Assembly (NCBI RefSeq): GCF_900176355.1
Contig: NZ_FWXI01000006.1
Location: 187,140 to 251,139, forward strand
Direction of reading: 5' to 3'
DNA length: 64,000 nucleotides
From: Sporomusa malonica
Lineage (GTDB): Bacteria > Bacillota > Negativicutes > Sporomusales > Sporomusaceae
How positions within the stretch are numbered: position 1 is the first letter of the stretch; the number at the start of each line of letters is the position of its first letter. Under the pieces are notes generated by a model, which saw nothing but the letters and a program-made list of their open reading frames with translations, had not been told where the DNA came from and searched no databases. Both the position numbers and the translations under genes were made by a program. This document shows, piece after piece, positions 19,605-28,611 of this stretch.

Positions 19605-20807
19605 TTACTGATATTTAGCATTTATCATGGCATCAGTCATGCGCGCAATGCGAGCTATGGCTTTTACGTCATGCACTCGGACAATGTTAGCGCCTTTCGT
19701 AATTCCTAAGGCTACGGTAGCGCCTGTCCCTTCTACCCGATCGGTGGGTGGTACATCCAGAATTTCGCCGATGAACTTCTTGCGCGACGTACCTAACAGT
19801 ATCGGACATCCAAGGGACGTAAGCTCGTCAAGCCGAGCCATTACAACAAGATTATCTGACGGCTTTTTGCCAAATCCAATGCCTGGATCAACAATAATTT
19901 TATCAGCATTTATGCCAGCTGCCTTACCTATATCAATGCTGTGACGCAAAAAGTCAAGAATATGAGACATAATGTCACGCTGATATGCTGTACCTTCTTG
20001 ATTATGCATGATGATAACCGGAACATCATATTCGGCAACTATTGCAGCCATTTCTGGGTTAAACTGCAGTCCCCAAATATCATTAATCATATGTGCGCCA
20101 GCCTTAAGCGCGGCTCGGGCGACACTGGCTTTATAAGTATCGATTGAAATAGGTACACTAGAAATAGTCAGCACTTTTTCCAGCACAGGCATCAGCCTGT
20201 CTAACTCTTCTTCGTCCGAAATCTTCTCCGAGCCGTACGGTCTGGTAGATTCAGCGCCAATATCAATAATATCGGCACCATCTTTAATCATCTGCTCAGC
20301 ATGCTTTAGCGCCGCATCAAGATTATTAAACCTTCCGCCATCTGAAAACGAGTCTGGCGTAAAGTTTAAAATGCCCATAACCAACGTTTTTTCCGGAGTG
20401 ATAGATAATGTATGCGCTCCTAACTCATAGGTTCGCTGTGGAAACTTTTCGTCAGCCGCTATGACTGCTTCTAATTCTTCAGCCAGTTTTTTCAGGCCCC
20501 ATGGCTGGACTTTAAGTTGCGGGATGCATTGTTTAAAATGCTTTAAGCTACCGCTTAACAGCACATCGGTATATTGGTCACTAAAGTCTGCCGCTCCCCG
20601 CGATACTGACGCCTCACCGCCCTTAGAAAGAAAAGTCTGCTTGAGAATAAGCGACGCTTTACTTAATACGTTTTCCACTTTTATTGTCTTATACACGGCC
20701 TTATTGGCCATAATAGCCGCCCCAGCAATGTCACAATTTACTTTTCCCAGTTCTTTTCGAGCCTGATCCTGATTTTTTATCTCAATTACTCGCATATTAT
20801 ATTGCAT
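19605..20807 (-). CDS. folP: Dihydropteroate synthase FolP with N-terminal extension
   Basis: The DHPS barrel starts near residue 140 (LVMGILNFTPDSFSDGG) and includes DIIDIGAESTRP, a pterin-binding NDIWG segment, and GTSRKKFIGE. It condenses p-aminobenzoate with the pterin diphosphate from FolK. The whole protein has 400 residues, about 125 more than E. coli FolP. The extra N-terminal part (containing a KGGEASVSRG segment and LLSGSLKHFKQCI) belongs to the same frame, and the ATG at 20807 lies six bases after GGAGG, so it is real. Similar extensions occur in some Clostridia and Negativicutes; their role is unknown. Confidence 0.93.
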   Translation of the reverse strand: MQYNMRVIEIKNQDQARKELGKVNCDIAGAAIMANKAVYKTIKVENVLSKASLILKQTFLSKGGEASVSRGAADFSDQYTDVLLSGSLKHFKQCIPQLKVQPWGLKKLAEELEAVIAADEKFPQRTYELGAHTLSITPEKTLVMGILNFTPDSFSDGGRFNNLDAALKHAEQMIKDGADIIDIGAESTRPYGSEKISDEEELDRLMPVLEKVLTISSVPISIDTYKASVARAALKAGAHMINDIWGLQFNPEMAAIVAEYDVPVIIMHNQEGTAYQRDIMSHILDFLRHSIDIGKAAGINADKIIVDPGIGFGKKPSDNLVVMARLDELTSLGCPILLGTSRKKFIGEILDVPPTDRVEGTGATVALGITKGANIVRVHDVKAIARIARMTDAMINAKYQ

Positions 20808-20929
20808 TAGTGTCCTCCCCTATTGCGACAAAATATAATTTTATTGTATCATAAAATTATGTAGAATAAAGATTATTATGCAAATTTCAGAAATTTATCA
20901 TTAGATTTGCAATATCTAGGAGGCCTGTA

Positions 20930-21982
20930 ATGAAACAACGTCTATCACCTGACCTTTTCTCGATCCCAGTTGAGCAAATAAAAAACGGCTATTTCAGCGA
21001 CAGTTATTTCTTACGTACCCAGGAAATCTTGGTGAAAGATAACCACCACCCGAGAGTTCTAATGCAAGTCTTTCAGCGCCAGCATGCAATCGTATGCGGT
21101 GTTGATGAAGCCATCGCCATTATAAAAAAATGCGCTCATAACCCTGATAATTTAATTATTCATGCATTGCATGACGGTGATCGTATTGAGCCATGGGAAA
21201 CTGTGATGACAATCGAGGGCGATTTGGCGAACTTTTCGCATTTAGAGACAGTTTATTTAGGAGCGTTATCCCGCCAAACTAAGATTGCAACCAATGTACA
21301 TAAAGTAGTTAAAGCAGCAAATGGCAAGCCGGTGCTATTCTTTCCTTCCCGATTTGACCATTATGCCGTCCAGGCATCTGACGGTTATGCTGCACATATT
21401 GGGGGTGTCTATGGTGTATCCACTCCCGCTAATGGTTCCCTCTGGGGCGCGGATGCGCTTGGCACCATCCCACATGCTTTAATTGCGGCTTACGGCGGCG
21501 ACACAGTCCGGGCATCAAAAGCCTTTGACACTCATATTGATCCGCAGGTAAACCGGGTAGCACTTGTCGATTTTTCTAATGACTGTGTAGGAACATCTTT
21601 GGCAGTAGCCAGAGAAATGGGGAATAAGCTGTGGGCAGTTCGCCTCGATACTGCCGATAATCTTGTTGATTTATCAGTATTGCCACATATGGGTACATTT
21701 AAACCAACTGGTGTCTGTCCACAGTTGGTTAGCAATGTACGTCAAGCCCTTGACCGCGAAGGGTTTGGTCATGTAAAAATAATGGTGTCAGGTGGGTTTA
21801 CTGCAGAGCGAATACAGCAATTTGAAACGGCTAACCTGCCTGTTGATGTTTATGCTGTTGGCAGCAGTTTATATAATGACAATATTAACTTCACTGCAGA
21901 CATTGTTATGGTAGACGGTCAGCCAAGTGCTAAAGTTGGTCGAAGTTATCGGCCTAATTCGCGGTTGACATTGGTAGAATAA
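20930..21982 (+). CDS. Nicotinate phosphoribosyltransferase
   Basis: A 350-residue enzyme of the NAD salvage pathway that couples nicotinate with PRPP. RLSPDLFSIPVEQIKNGYFSDSYF at the N-terminus, the SRFDHYAVQASDGYAAHIGG block (about 140-160), GTIPHALIAAYGG and the phosphate-binding VSGGFTAERI plus VYAVGSSLY near the end match the short archaeal-type NAPRTase. It is one of few plus-strand genes here, divergent from folP, with AGGAGG before the ATG. Quinolinate phosphoribosyltransferase is a related fold but less likely. Confidence 0.85.
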   Translation: MKQRLSPDLFSIPVEQIKNGYFSDSYFLRTQEILVKDNHHPRVLMQVFQRQHAIVCGVDEAIAIIKKCAHNPDNLIIHALHDGDRIEPWETVMTIEGDLANFSHLETVYLGALSRQTKIATNVHKVVKAANGKPVLFFPSRFDHYAVQASDGYAAHIGGVYGVSTPANGSLWGADALGTIPHALIAAYGGDTVRASKAFDTHIDPQVNRVALVDFSNDCVGTSLAVAREMGNKLWAVRLDTADNLVDLSVLPHMGTFKPTGVCPQLVSNVRQALDREGFGHVKIMVSGGFTAERIQQFETANLPVDVYAVGSSLYNDNINFTADIVMVDGQPSAKVGRSYRPNSRLTLVE

Positions 21983-21990
21983 GGACTATA

Positions 21991-22031
21991 AAAAAAGTGA
22001 AACAACCGGTTCAAGGTTGTTTCACTTTTTT
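21991..22031. terminator. Bidirectional terminator between NAPRTase and chemoreceptor
   Basis: A 17-base perfect inverted repeat (AAAAAAGTGAAACAACC) with a seven-base loop. Its A-run and T-run serve both converging genes; the right arm touches the stop codon of the chemoreceptor. Confidence 0.93.
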
Positions 22032-22864
22032 TATTTGTTATTTAAGTTAGATGCTAAATTAGCAAGTTGCTCAGACATAGCCATCAGCATTTGACTGTGT
22101 GCAGTCAGGTCTTGAATAGTGTTCGCCTGGTGCTCGGTAACCGAATCAATTTGGGTTATCTCAGTACTAATTTTTTCAATTGATAGTTTAATATTATTGA
22201 GAATTGTAGTAATTTGAGTTGCTGAACCGGCGCTGTTGGTAGCTAGCTTACGCACTTCTTCGGCTACTACGCCAAACCCCCTGCCCATCTCACCAACTCT
22301 AGCTGCTTCAATTGCAGCGTTTAGTCCTAATAGGTTTGTTTGACTAGCAACGTTTTTAATAAATCCGACAACTGAATCAGTGTCTGCAACCTCTTTATTC
22401 GCTGCAGTTGATAAGTCCTTGAGAAATCGACTGCTTGCTGCCAACTCTTCAGCCTGAGCCAAAATGGACTGGATGGAAGAAGACATGTGTGTCGCCGAAT
22501 TAGATAACTGTTTAGCAGCAGTGGCTAGCAACTCTTGCCGTTCCAGTGACTCGTGGACAGCTACCGCTCCAATAATTTCCCCCTGATCGTTAAATACAGG
22601 TAGGCTGATAGCTATATAGGGAATACCGTAAACTTCGCTGCTAACTTCAACAACTACTCGCTGTTTCTGCTGCATTGCTTTATAAGCAGCAGATCCTGGT
22701 TTGAGTAGCTCACCAACAACTACTTGGCCTTCGAGTTCAGGTATAGAATGAGACACCAACCACTTTTCTCGGTTACTAACCACCACACCTACTTTGCCGT
22801 TTACTAGCTGTGGAATATAGTTAGCAACCTTGGCAAAACAGTCCAACACCGAAATTTCTGCCAC
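22031..22864 (-). CDS. Soluble methyl-accepting chemotaxis-type receptor
   Basis: A 277-residue receptor without membrane helices. The first 120 residues form a small sensor-like domain ([17 protein letters not shown] at its end). The rest is a short signalling coiled coil with the conserved tip [16 protein letters not shown] and [15 protein letters not shown] that binds CheW and CheA. The GTG at 22864 is chosen for its GGAAG site. The signalling domain is clearly shorter than in classic receptors. It likely reads a cytoplasmic or membrane-crossing signal; the ligand is unknown. Confidence 0.85.
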   Translation of the reverse strand: MAEISVLDCFAKVANYIPQLVNGKVGVVVSNREKWLVSHSIPELEGQVVVGELLKPGSAAYKAMQQKQRVVVEVSSEVYGIPYIAISLPVFNDQGEIIGAVAVHESLERQELLATAAKQLSNSATHMSSSIQSILAQAEELAASSRFLKDLSTAANKEVADTDSVVGFIKNVASQTNLLGLNAAIEAARVGEMGRGFGVVAEEVRKLATNSAGSATQITTILNNIKLSIEKISTEITQIDSVTEHQANTIQDLTAHSQMLMAMSEQLANLASNLNNK

Positions 22865-22912
22865 GAAAATCACTTCCTTTGCTCCTACAATTGCTATAAA
22901 CTTTAACCATTG

Positions 22913-23671
22913 CTACCATTTCCGGCTGGAACCACCGCCGCCGCCTGAACCGCCACCGTAGCCGCCGCCCCCACTTCCACCACCACCGCGGAATCGTAAA
23001 AGTGAAAGAATAAGATACGTGATACTGCCGCCAAGAAACAGCCAGTCAAAAATAAGCAGCGCCAATACACCAGCTGCTAATGCAAATTGCGCCCACCATG
23101 GCAGAGTATCCCACCACGATTGATTAGCTGAAGAACGAGTCTTAGACGGTTTGGCATCGGTGCTTATATCTAGATTATACTCTTTAGCGGTTATACTAAC
23201 TAATGCCTGATAGCCATTCCAGATACCTTTATTATAATCATTGGTGGCAAAATACGGTATCATATAGTCATCTTGAATAGCGCCGGTCCTGGCGTCATTA
23301 AGCGCCCCTTCTAAACCATAGCCTACTTCTATTCGTGACTGTCGGTCATTCACGGCAACCAACACCAACACACCATTATTTAGTTGCTTATCTCCGATCC
23401 CCCATCTTCTAAGCACTTCTAGGGCATACTCATCCAAAGCTGCTCCTTCGAGTGACTTGACTGTCAGCACTACAATCTGCGCTTTAGTCTTCGCAGCCAA
23501 CTTACTGCCTAAACTATTGATTTTACTCTTAGTCTCCGAATCCAATACTCCGGCGTGGTCTTGGACATATATGCCATGCGTCGGTGCCGGAGGAATTTGG
23601 GGCTGAGCCAATACAGCACCTGCTAGTAATAGATAGATTACTAAAACTAGCCAAGCCAGCCTTTTATTCAT
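22913..23671 (-). CDS. TPM-domain membrane protein with glycine-rich tail
   Basis: A 252-residue protein with a signal peptide (about 1-22), a TPM (TLP18.3/Psb32/MOLO-1) domain at about 30-155 containing YVQDHAGVLD, RRWGIGDKQLNNGVLVLVAV and RIEVGYGLEGAL, membrane helices at about 190-225, and a C-terminal tail of Gly-Gly-Gly-Ser repeats. Such YgcG-like proteins very often neighbour LemA, as here. The Gly-rich tail is typical. Function is unproven; roles in membrane protein quality control or phosphatase activity have been reported for relatives. Confidence 0.85.
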   Translation of the reverse strand: MNKRLAWLVLVIYLLLAGAVLAQPQIPPAPTHGIYVQDHAGVLDSETKSKINSLGSKLAAKTKAQIVVLTVKSLEGAALDEYALEVLRRWGIGDKQLNNGVLVLVAVNDRQSRIEVGYGLEGALNDARTGAIQDDYMIPYFATNDYNKGIWNGYQALVSITAKEYNLDISTDAKPSKTRSSANQSWWDTLPWWAQFALAAGVLALLIFDWLFLGGSITYLILSLLRFRGGGGSGGGGYGGGSGGGGGSSRKW

Positions 23672-23693
23672 AAGTTATCCCCTCGCTTGGCAA

Positions 23694-24248
23694 TCAGAAT
23701 TTAACCTGGGGAACTTGTTTCGCACCTTCGTCTGCTTTGAAGTATTCTTTGGGCCCAAATCCCATCATGCCGGCAAACAAACTTGTCGGCAGCGCACGTA
23801 TTTTTACATTGTATCCTTGAACTGCATCGTTATAGTCTTTACGCGCTACAGCAATCCGATTTTCAGTGCCACTAAGCTCATCCATAAGCGCTCGGAAATT
23901 CTTGTCTGCCTTAAGGTTCGGATAGTTTTCAGCAACAACCAAAAGTCTGCTGAGCGCTGAGTTTAGATCGCTATTGGCCTGTGCCTTACCTACTGGCCCC
24001 TGTGCTCCTGCCAGCTTGGCACGCGCATCCGCAACTGCTTGAATAGCTTGTTGTTCATGTGCGGCATATCCTTTTACGGTATTAACTAAGTTGGGAATTA
24101 AATCAGCCCGCCGTTGCAGCTGGTTTTCAATCTGGCTCCATTTGCCATTAACATTTTCATTCATACTAACCAATGTGTTGTAACTAAACATAGCGCTTAC
24201 CAGTAATGCCCCAACTATGGCGATAACAATCCATATTGACTTGTTCAC
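23694..24248 (-). CDS. LemA family protein
   Basis: A 184-residue protein with one N-terminal membrane helix (about 4-23) and a long helical LemA domain with NVNGKWSQIENQLQRRADLIPNLVNTVKGY split over residues 33-62 (ENQLQRRADLIPNL cited). The start chosen is GTG at 24248, eight bases behind AGGAGG; a longer frame to 24323 lacks a site. It lies 22 bases upstream of the TPM gene, so both are likely one operon. Molecular function is not established. Confidence 0.9.
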   Translation of the reverse strand: MNKSIWIVIAIVGALLVSAMFSYNTLVSMNENVNGKWSQIENQLQRRADLIPNLVNTVKGYAAHEQQAIQAVADARAKLAGAQGPVGKAQANSDLNSALSRLLVVAENYPNLKADKNFRALMDELSGTENRIAVARKDYNDAVQGYNVKIRALPTSLFAGMMGFGPKEYFKADEGAKQVPQVKF

Positions 24249-24337
24249 GTAGAAAACCTCCTTTTGTATTTTGAAGAAAGAAAACTTCTTATTTATAATA
24301 TCTAACAGATTTGAATATATCATTAAGCATTAGGTAA

Positions 24338-25867
24338 TTATTTCCTGGAAATAATTTGAAAATCACTACGAAATTGAATGGCTTCGGCAATATGTGTTGC
24401 TTCAATTTGTGCCGTCCCGCTCAAATCAGCAATCGTCTGAGCCACTTTTATTATCCTATCATAGCCACGGGCGCTTAGATTCATCCGGGTAAAAGCTTGC
24501 TTAAGCAGGTGTACAGCATCAGGCTTTAGATGACACAGACTTTTTATATGTTTGTGTTGCATTTGCGCATTGGCATAGAGCCCGAACCCTTTAAGACGTT
24601 CATGTTGAATAAGTCTTGCAACCTCTACCCTCCGTCTGATAATAGCAGACGGTTCCTGCGGTGTATTTTTTACTAAATCATTATACTCAAGGCGCGGGAC
24701 ATGGATTGTTATATCAAGTCGGTCAAGTAAAGGTCCTGAAATCTTTTTCTGGTAACGGCGTATATCGCTTGGTGTGCAAGAGCATTCCCTAGACGGGTCC
24801 GAAGAAAATCCGCACGGACACGGATTTAATGCTGCGATAAGCATTAGCTTTGAAGGGTAAGATAAAGTAGCGTTAACTCGAGAAATGGTAACCTCGCCAT
24901 CCTCAAGCGGCTGACGCAGTACCTCCAGCACTGTTCGAGGAAATTCAGGCAACTCGTCTAAGAACAGTACACCGTTATGGCTTAAAGTAACTTCCCCCGG
25001 CCTTGGTATACTTCCTCCACCAATCATACCTGCCACTGACACCGTATGATGCGGACTGCGAAAGGGTCTATCGGTAACTAAGCCAATATTATTCTTAAGC
25101 ATCCCAGCAACACTATAGATTTTTGTTACTTCGAGTGATTCTTGCGGTGTCATATCGGGCAGTATTGATGGTATACGCCTGGCAAGCATTGTTTTTCCCG
25201 AACCCGGGGGGCCAACCATCATGACATTGTGAAAGCCGGCAGCGGCAATCTCAAGCGCCCGTTTGGCTACAATCTGCCCCTGCACATCAGCGAAATCAAG
25301 CGTTGAATCAACAAATTGGGATTCCGGCAAACGTGGAACTACAGGGGACAGTAACTTCTCACTTGAAAGATGGGCAATTACCTGAGCTAATGATTCCGGT
25401 GCATAAACTGTTAGGTGCCCGGCCAGTACAGCTTCCTGGGCGTTTTCTGGAGCCACAATCATTTCTGCTATATTGTATTGAGGGCAGTTAGCCGCCATTG
25501 ACAATATGCCTGATATTCCCCGCAGCCTGCCCTCTAATGAAAGTTCTCCGGCAAATACCTGGCTCCGGCAATTCGTCGGATTAACCTGGCCACTTGCTGC
25601 TAGTATGCCTACAGCTATAGGCAAGTCTAGGCCTGAACTATCTTTTTTAATATCGGCAGGAGCCAAATTCACGGTAATGCGGCGGGCTGGAAACTCAAAT
25701 CCACAGTTCTTAATGGCTGCGCGTACACGTTCCCGCGATTCACGCACAGCAGTGTCAGGCAATCCCACTATATCCAGGCTGGGAATACCATTAGCAATAT
25801 CCACCTCAACTGTGATTAATACACCATTTAGCCCTAACGTAGTTGATCCAAAAGTTTGTGCAAACAC
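24338..25867 (-). CDS. YifB/ComM family Mg-chelatase-like AAA+ ATPase
   Basis: A 509-residue protein with an N-terminal Lon-like domain (VDIANGIPSLDIVGLPD and SSGLDLPIAVGILAASGQ), a central AAA+ module with Walker A GPPGSGKTMLARRIP (about 218-232), FLDELPEF as Walker B, a CPCGFSSDPSRECSC cysteine cluster and a C-terminal Mg-chelatase domain. The ComM members are hexameric branch-migration helicases in transformation, which would fit dprA in the same region. Begins with GTG. Confidence 0.92.
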   Translation of the reverse strand: MFAQTFGSTTLGLNGVLITVEVDIANGIPSLDIVGLPDTAVRESRERVRAAIKNCGFEFPARRITVNLAPADIKKDSSGLDLPIAVGILAASGQVNPTNCRSQVFAGELSLEGRLRGISGILSMAANCPQYNIAEMIVAPENAQEAVLAGHLTVYAPESLAQVIAHLSSEKLLSPVVPRLPESQFVDSTLDFADVQGQIVAKRALEIAAAGFHNVMMVGPPGSGKTMLARRIPSILPDMTPQESLEVTKIYSVAGMLKNNIGLVTDRPFRSPHHTVSVAGMIGGGSIPRPGEVTLSHNGVLFLDELPEFPRTVLEVLRQPLEDGEVTISRVNATLSYPSKLMLIAALNPCPCGFSSDPSRECSCTPSDIRRYQKKISGPLLDRLDITIHVPRLEYNDLVKNTPQEPSAIIRRRVEVARLIQHERLKGFGLYANAQMQHKHIKSLCHLKPDAVHLLKQAFTRMNLSARGYDRIIKVAQTIADLSGTAQIEATHIAEAIQFRSDFQIISRK

Positions 25868-25886
25868 TGGCTACCCCCGCAGCTGC

Positions 25887-26243
25887 TTAGCTGCCAAACG
25901 CATTTATAATATGATTACAATGAATAGTACCCCGCAGCAAGTATATTTCAAGAATATCAAATCTGCAGGCTATATCAGTAAGCCCACGCTGATTTAAAAA
26001 GCACAGTGCCGTATTTATTATCTTCTGTTGCTTTCTAAAATTGACTGCTTCAGCCGGAAGCCCGTATACAGTCGAACGCCTAGTCTTAACTTCGACAAAA
26101 ACCAAGTATTCTTTATCTTTCGCTATGATATCTATTTCCCCAGTTTTAGCGCGAAATTTAGTAGCGATGATCTTATAGCCCTGCTTACTCAAATATCTTG
26201 CAGCAGATTGTTCTCCTTTATCCCCGACCTCAATATGATTCAT
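25887..26243 (-). CDS. yraN: YraN family (UPF0102) nuclease-like protein
   Basis: A 118-residue protein with the restriction-endonuclease-like fold. GEQSAARYLSKQGYKII, TGEIDIIAKDKEYLVFVEVKTR (metal-binding Asp, Glu and Val-Lys) and RFDILEI are family motifs. The ATG at 26243 follows GGAGGATACA; the frame runs on upstream only through the next gene. Function is not proven; location next to rnhB is common. Confidence 0.9.
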   Translation of the reverse strand: MNHIEVGDKGEQSAARYLSKQGYKIIATKFRAKTGEIDIIAKDKEYLVFVEVKTRRSTVYGLPAEAVNFRKQQKIINTALCFLNQRGLTDIACRFDILEIYLLRGTIHCNHIINAFGS

Positions 26244-26262
26244 TGTATCCTCCACAGCCCGC

Positions 26263-26553
26263 TTATTTAGACCTTTTCCCAACTTGCTGATCCAAACGGT
26301 AAATATAGGCCAAAACCTCAGCCACCGCTTGGTATAGCTCAGGCGGTACTTCACGATCTAATTCAACGGCCATCAACATACCTGTGAGCGTTTTATTCTG
26401 ATAAATGGGAATTCCATGCTCTTTGGCCAGATTTAGAATTTTGCTAGCGGTAAAGCCGATTCCTTTTGCTACTACTTTAGGCGCTTTATTCTCATGTTCG
26501 TCATACGTGATCGCAACTGCTTTAGATATTTTATCACGCTCTGGATCAGACAC
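26263..26553 (-). CDS. ylqH: FlhB C-terminal-like protein YlqH
   Basis: About 96 residues, equal to the cytoplasmic domain of the export switch protein FlhB: AVAITYDEHENKAPKVVAKG, AKEHGIPIYQNKTLTGML and VPPELYQAVAEVLAYIYRL. The Asn-Pro-Thr-His autocleavage site of real FlhB is absent. A GTG at 26553 with AAGGGG nine bases upstream is the likely start. B. subtilis has ylqH in the same place, and such proteins can partly support export gate function. Confidence 0.85.
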   Translation of the reverse strand: MSDPERDKISKAVAITYDEHENKAPKVVAKGIGFTASKILNLAKEHGIPIYQNKTLTGMLMAVELDREVPPELYQAVAEVLAYIYRLDQQVGKRSK

Positions 26554-26585
26554 ATTTATCATCCCCTTAGTGGCCAAACAGTTGT

Positions 26586-27371
26586 TTATCTATCAGATAT
26601 ATCAGCAGCCTTAACCGGAGCAAAGCTCCGGCGATGGTATGGGCATGGTCCATATCTCGCAAGCGCTTCCATATGTTCTTGTGTCCCATATCCTTTATGG
26701 CGGATAAACCCATACATTGGGTACATGGAATCAAGCTCATTCATTATTTGATCCCGTTCTACTTTAGCAATAATAGACGCGGCTGCAATTGAAGCACTAA
26801 CCTGATCACCACCAATAATAGCTTGATGTGGTACAACAAGCTTAGGTAATGGAACCGCGTCAACAAGTACAGCTTGAGGCGCCGGAGACAGGCTGGAGAT
26901 AGCACTGTACATACCACCAATAGTAGCTTGGTAGATATTAATATCATCAATTGTCTCAACACTCACAACACAACTTTTTACAGCAATTGCCGCATTTTTT
27001 ATTTCTTGATATAGCCGTTCACGCTGTATGGCTGTAAGTTTTTTCGAATCATTTAAACCTGGCAAATAACATTCAAGTGGCAAAATAACAGCAGCAACCA
27101 ACACTGGACCTGCTAATGGGCCGCGCCCGGCTTCGTCAACGCCTGCCACCAGATTATGGCCTTTTGTTTTTAATTGACGCTCGTATTCATATAACGCCTG
27201 AATACGCGCCCACTCTCGCTGAGCATTCTGGCGTCGGGCTTCCCACTTATCGACAAGACGTTTTACTGAGAGACGGGCATCGATCTTAAGCCGATTTATT
27301 ATATGTAATGAAATATCCTGCTGCGATAATAACGCCGTAATCTGCGCGACTGTCATCTGTGTTGTATCCAA
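26586..27371 (-). CDS. rnhB: Ribonuclease HII
   Basis: A 261-residue RNase HII that cuts at single ribonucleotides in DNA. VAGVDEAGRGPLAGPV carries the catalytic Asp and Glu, with further carboxylates in VLVDAVPLP and KVERDQIM; a C-terminal GYGTQEHMEAL block follows. About 70 N-terminal residues ahead of the catalytic domain are common in Firmicutes. The TTG at 27371 is chosen with GGAGG ten bases upstream; an upstream extension to 27425 lacks one. Confidence 0.95.
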   Translation of the reverse strand: MDTTQMTVAQITALLSQQDISLHIINRLKIDARLSVKRLVDKWEARRQNAQREWARIQALYEYERQLKTKGHNLVAGVDEAGRGPLAGPVLVAAVILPLECYLPGLNDSKKLTAIQRERLYQEIKNAAIAVKSCVVSVETIDDINIYQATIGGMYSAISSLSPAPQAVLVDAVPLPKLVVPHQAIIGGDQVSASIAAASIIAKVERDQIMNELDSMYPMYGFIRHKGYGTQEHMEALARYGPCPYHRRSFAPVKAADISDR

Positions 27372-27451
27372 GAAATTACTACCTCCAAATTCAGATGCTT
27401 TAGGTATTCTTGATAAACACCACAAATCCTGCCTATTTTAAGCAAAAGAAT

Positions 27452-27479
27452 AGAACGGCTATCAAATTGTAGCCGTTCT
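27452..27479 (-). terminator. Terminator after rbgA
   Basis: A ten-base perfect inverted repeat (AGAACGGCTA) with an eight-base loop, followed on the minus strand by ATTCTTTT. It lies 17 bases after the rbgA stop. Confidence 0.85.
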
Positions 27480-27495
27480 TTCTATGTTCTATATA

Positions 27496-28398
27496 TCAAA
27501 AATGTCTTTCTGTTGTTGGTGTCAGGTCAGATTCCTTAATTTCTAGTTGATCAGGGGTGTCCAGTGTAAACTGACCAAGTTTGTTTGAGCGAAAATCAGT
27601 GAGAATGATCCTTCTGGCCTTTTCATAGTCTACTGCACCACCGCTTCTTAAGCAACCCCGCTTGGAACCGATTAGTTCCAATAGTTCGACTATATCTTCA
27701 GGTAATTGGTCCTGGGTTAATTTATATCGTTCGCGCAGGCGATCACTATAGTTTTCTCTAAGTATCCCTAAAAGTTTTAAGATGACTTTCTCCATATCAT
27801 ATATATCATCTTTAATTGCACCAGTTACAGCTAATTTGAAAGCAACTTCTTGATCATCCATCTTGGGCCACAGTACACCAGGAGTGTCCAATAATTCAAG
27901 GTTCTTACCAACTTTTAGCCACTGCTGACCACGGGTTACTCCAGGCCTATCTCCGGTTTTAGCTGTTGCTGTGCCTAATAACCGGTTAATGAGTGAGGAT
28001 TTACCTACATTGGGAATACCTAAAATCATAGCCCTTACAGGTCGTCCTTTTATTCCTTTAGCCGCAAGTTTGGCAATTTTTTCGCTAGCCTCTTGTTCAA
28101 CCTTATTCACCAGTTCTTTAGAACCCTTGCCACTGGCAGCGTCCAAAGTGACTGTAGTAAAGCCCATCCCCCGGAAATGCTGAATCCACTCAGCGGTACG
28201 CGCCGGTTCGGCTAAATCTGACTTGTTAAGAGCCACTACCTTAGGCTTGGCACCGACAAGCTCGGAAATAATGGGATTCGCACTACTTATGGGAATACGA
28301 GCATCTAATAGTTCAATCACTACATCAATAAGTTTTAGCTGCGCGCTAATCATACGCTGGGCTTTGGCCATATGGCCAGGAAACCAGTGAATGTGCAT
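27496..28398 (-). CDS. rbgA: Ribosome biogenesis GTPase RbgA (YlqF)
   Basis: A 300-residue circularly permuted GTPase: the G4 motif NKSD (about 59-62) comes before G1 GIPNVGKSS (about 128-136) and G3 DTPG. It acts in late 50S assembly. The N-terminus HWFPGHMAKAQRMI is diagnostic. GGAG precedes the ATG. rbgA beside rnhB and downstream of rplS is the B. subtilis order. Confidence 0.97.
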   Translation of the reverse strand: MHIHWFPGHMAKAQRMISAQLKLIDVVIELLDARIPISSANPIISELVGAKPKVVALNKSDLAEPARTAEWIQHFRGMGFTTVTLDAASGKGSKELVNKVEQEASEKIAKLAAKGIKGRPVRAMILGIPNVGKSSLINRLLGTATAKTGDRPGVTRGQQWLKVGKNLELLDTPGVLWPKMDDQEVAFKLAVTGAIKDDIYDMEKVILKLLGILRENYSDRLRERYKLTQDQLPEDIVELLELIGSKRGCLRSGGAVDYEKARRIILTDFRSNKLGQFTLDTPDQLEIKESDLTPTTERHF

Positions 28399-28422
28399 TG
28401 AGTCACACTCCTTAATAAAGTA

Positions 28423-28570
28423 AACACGGCTTGCGCCGAGCCTTTGGCGAAAGCGGAAGCCGATGTTGCCCTTATCCTGTAGGAAAGTTATACTTTCCTA
28501 CAGGATAAAGAAAACTTGGCTTTTGCCAAGTCCTTAGGACGAAGGTAAAAGCCTTAGATTTTCTTATCCT
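28423..28570. repeat. Tandem structured intergenic element between lepB and rbgA
   Basis: Two diverged copies of a roughly 58-base unit (28423-28480 and 28513-28570) share GGCTT..GCC.AG, CCTT.GG, CGAA.G, AAGCC and end in CTTATCCT. Between them lies a 17-base perfect inverted repeat (28472-28488 and 28492-28508, three-base loop). The second copy ends in a weaker hairpin. No coding frame explains it. Confidence 0.7.
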
Positions 28571-28611
28571 CTTTCTTACAGGGCTAAGAAACCGAATATT
28601 ATAGTGTATAG

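Noticed and set aside
22864..22912. Sigma-D promoter for the soluble chemoreceptor
   Set aside because: TAAAGTTT matches the -35 but the -10 GCCGATAA is not present at the right distance.
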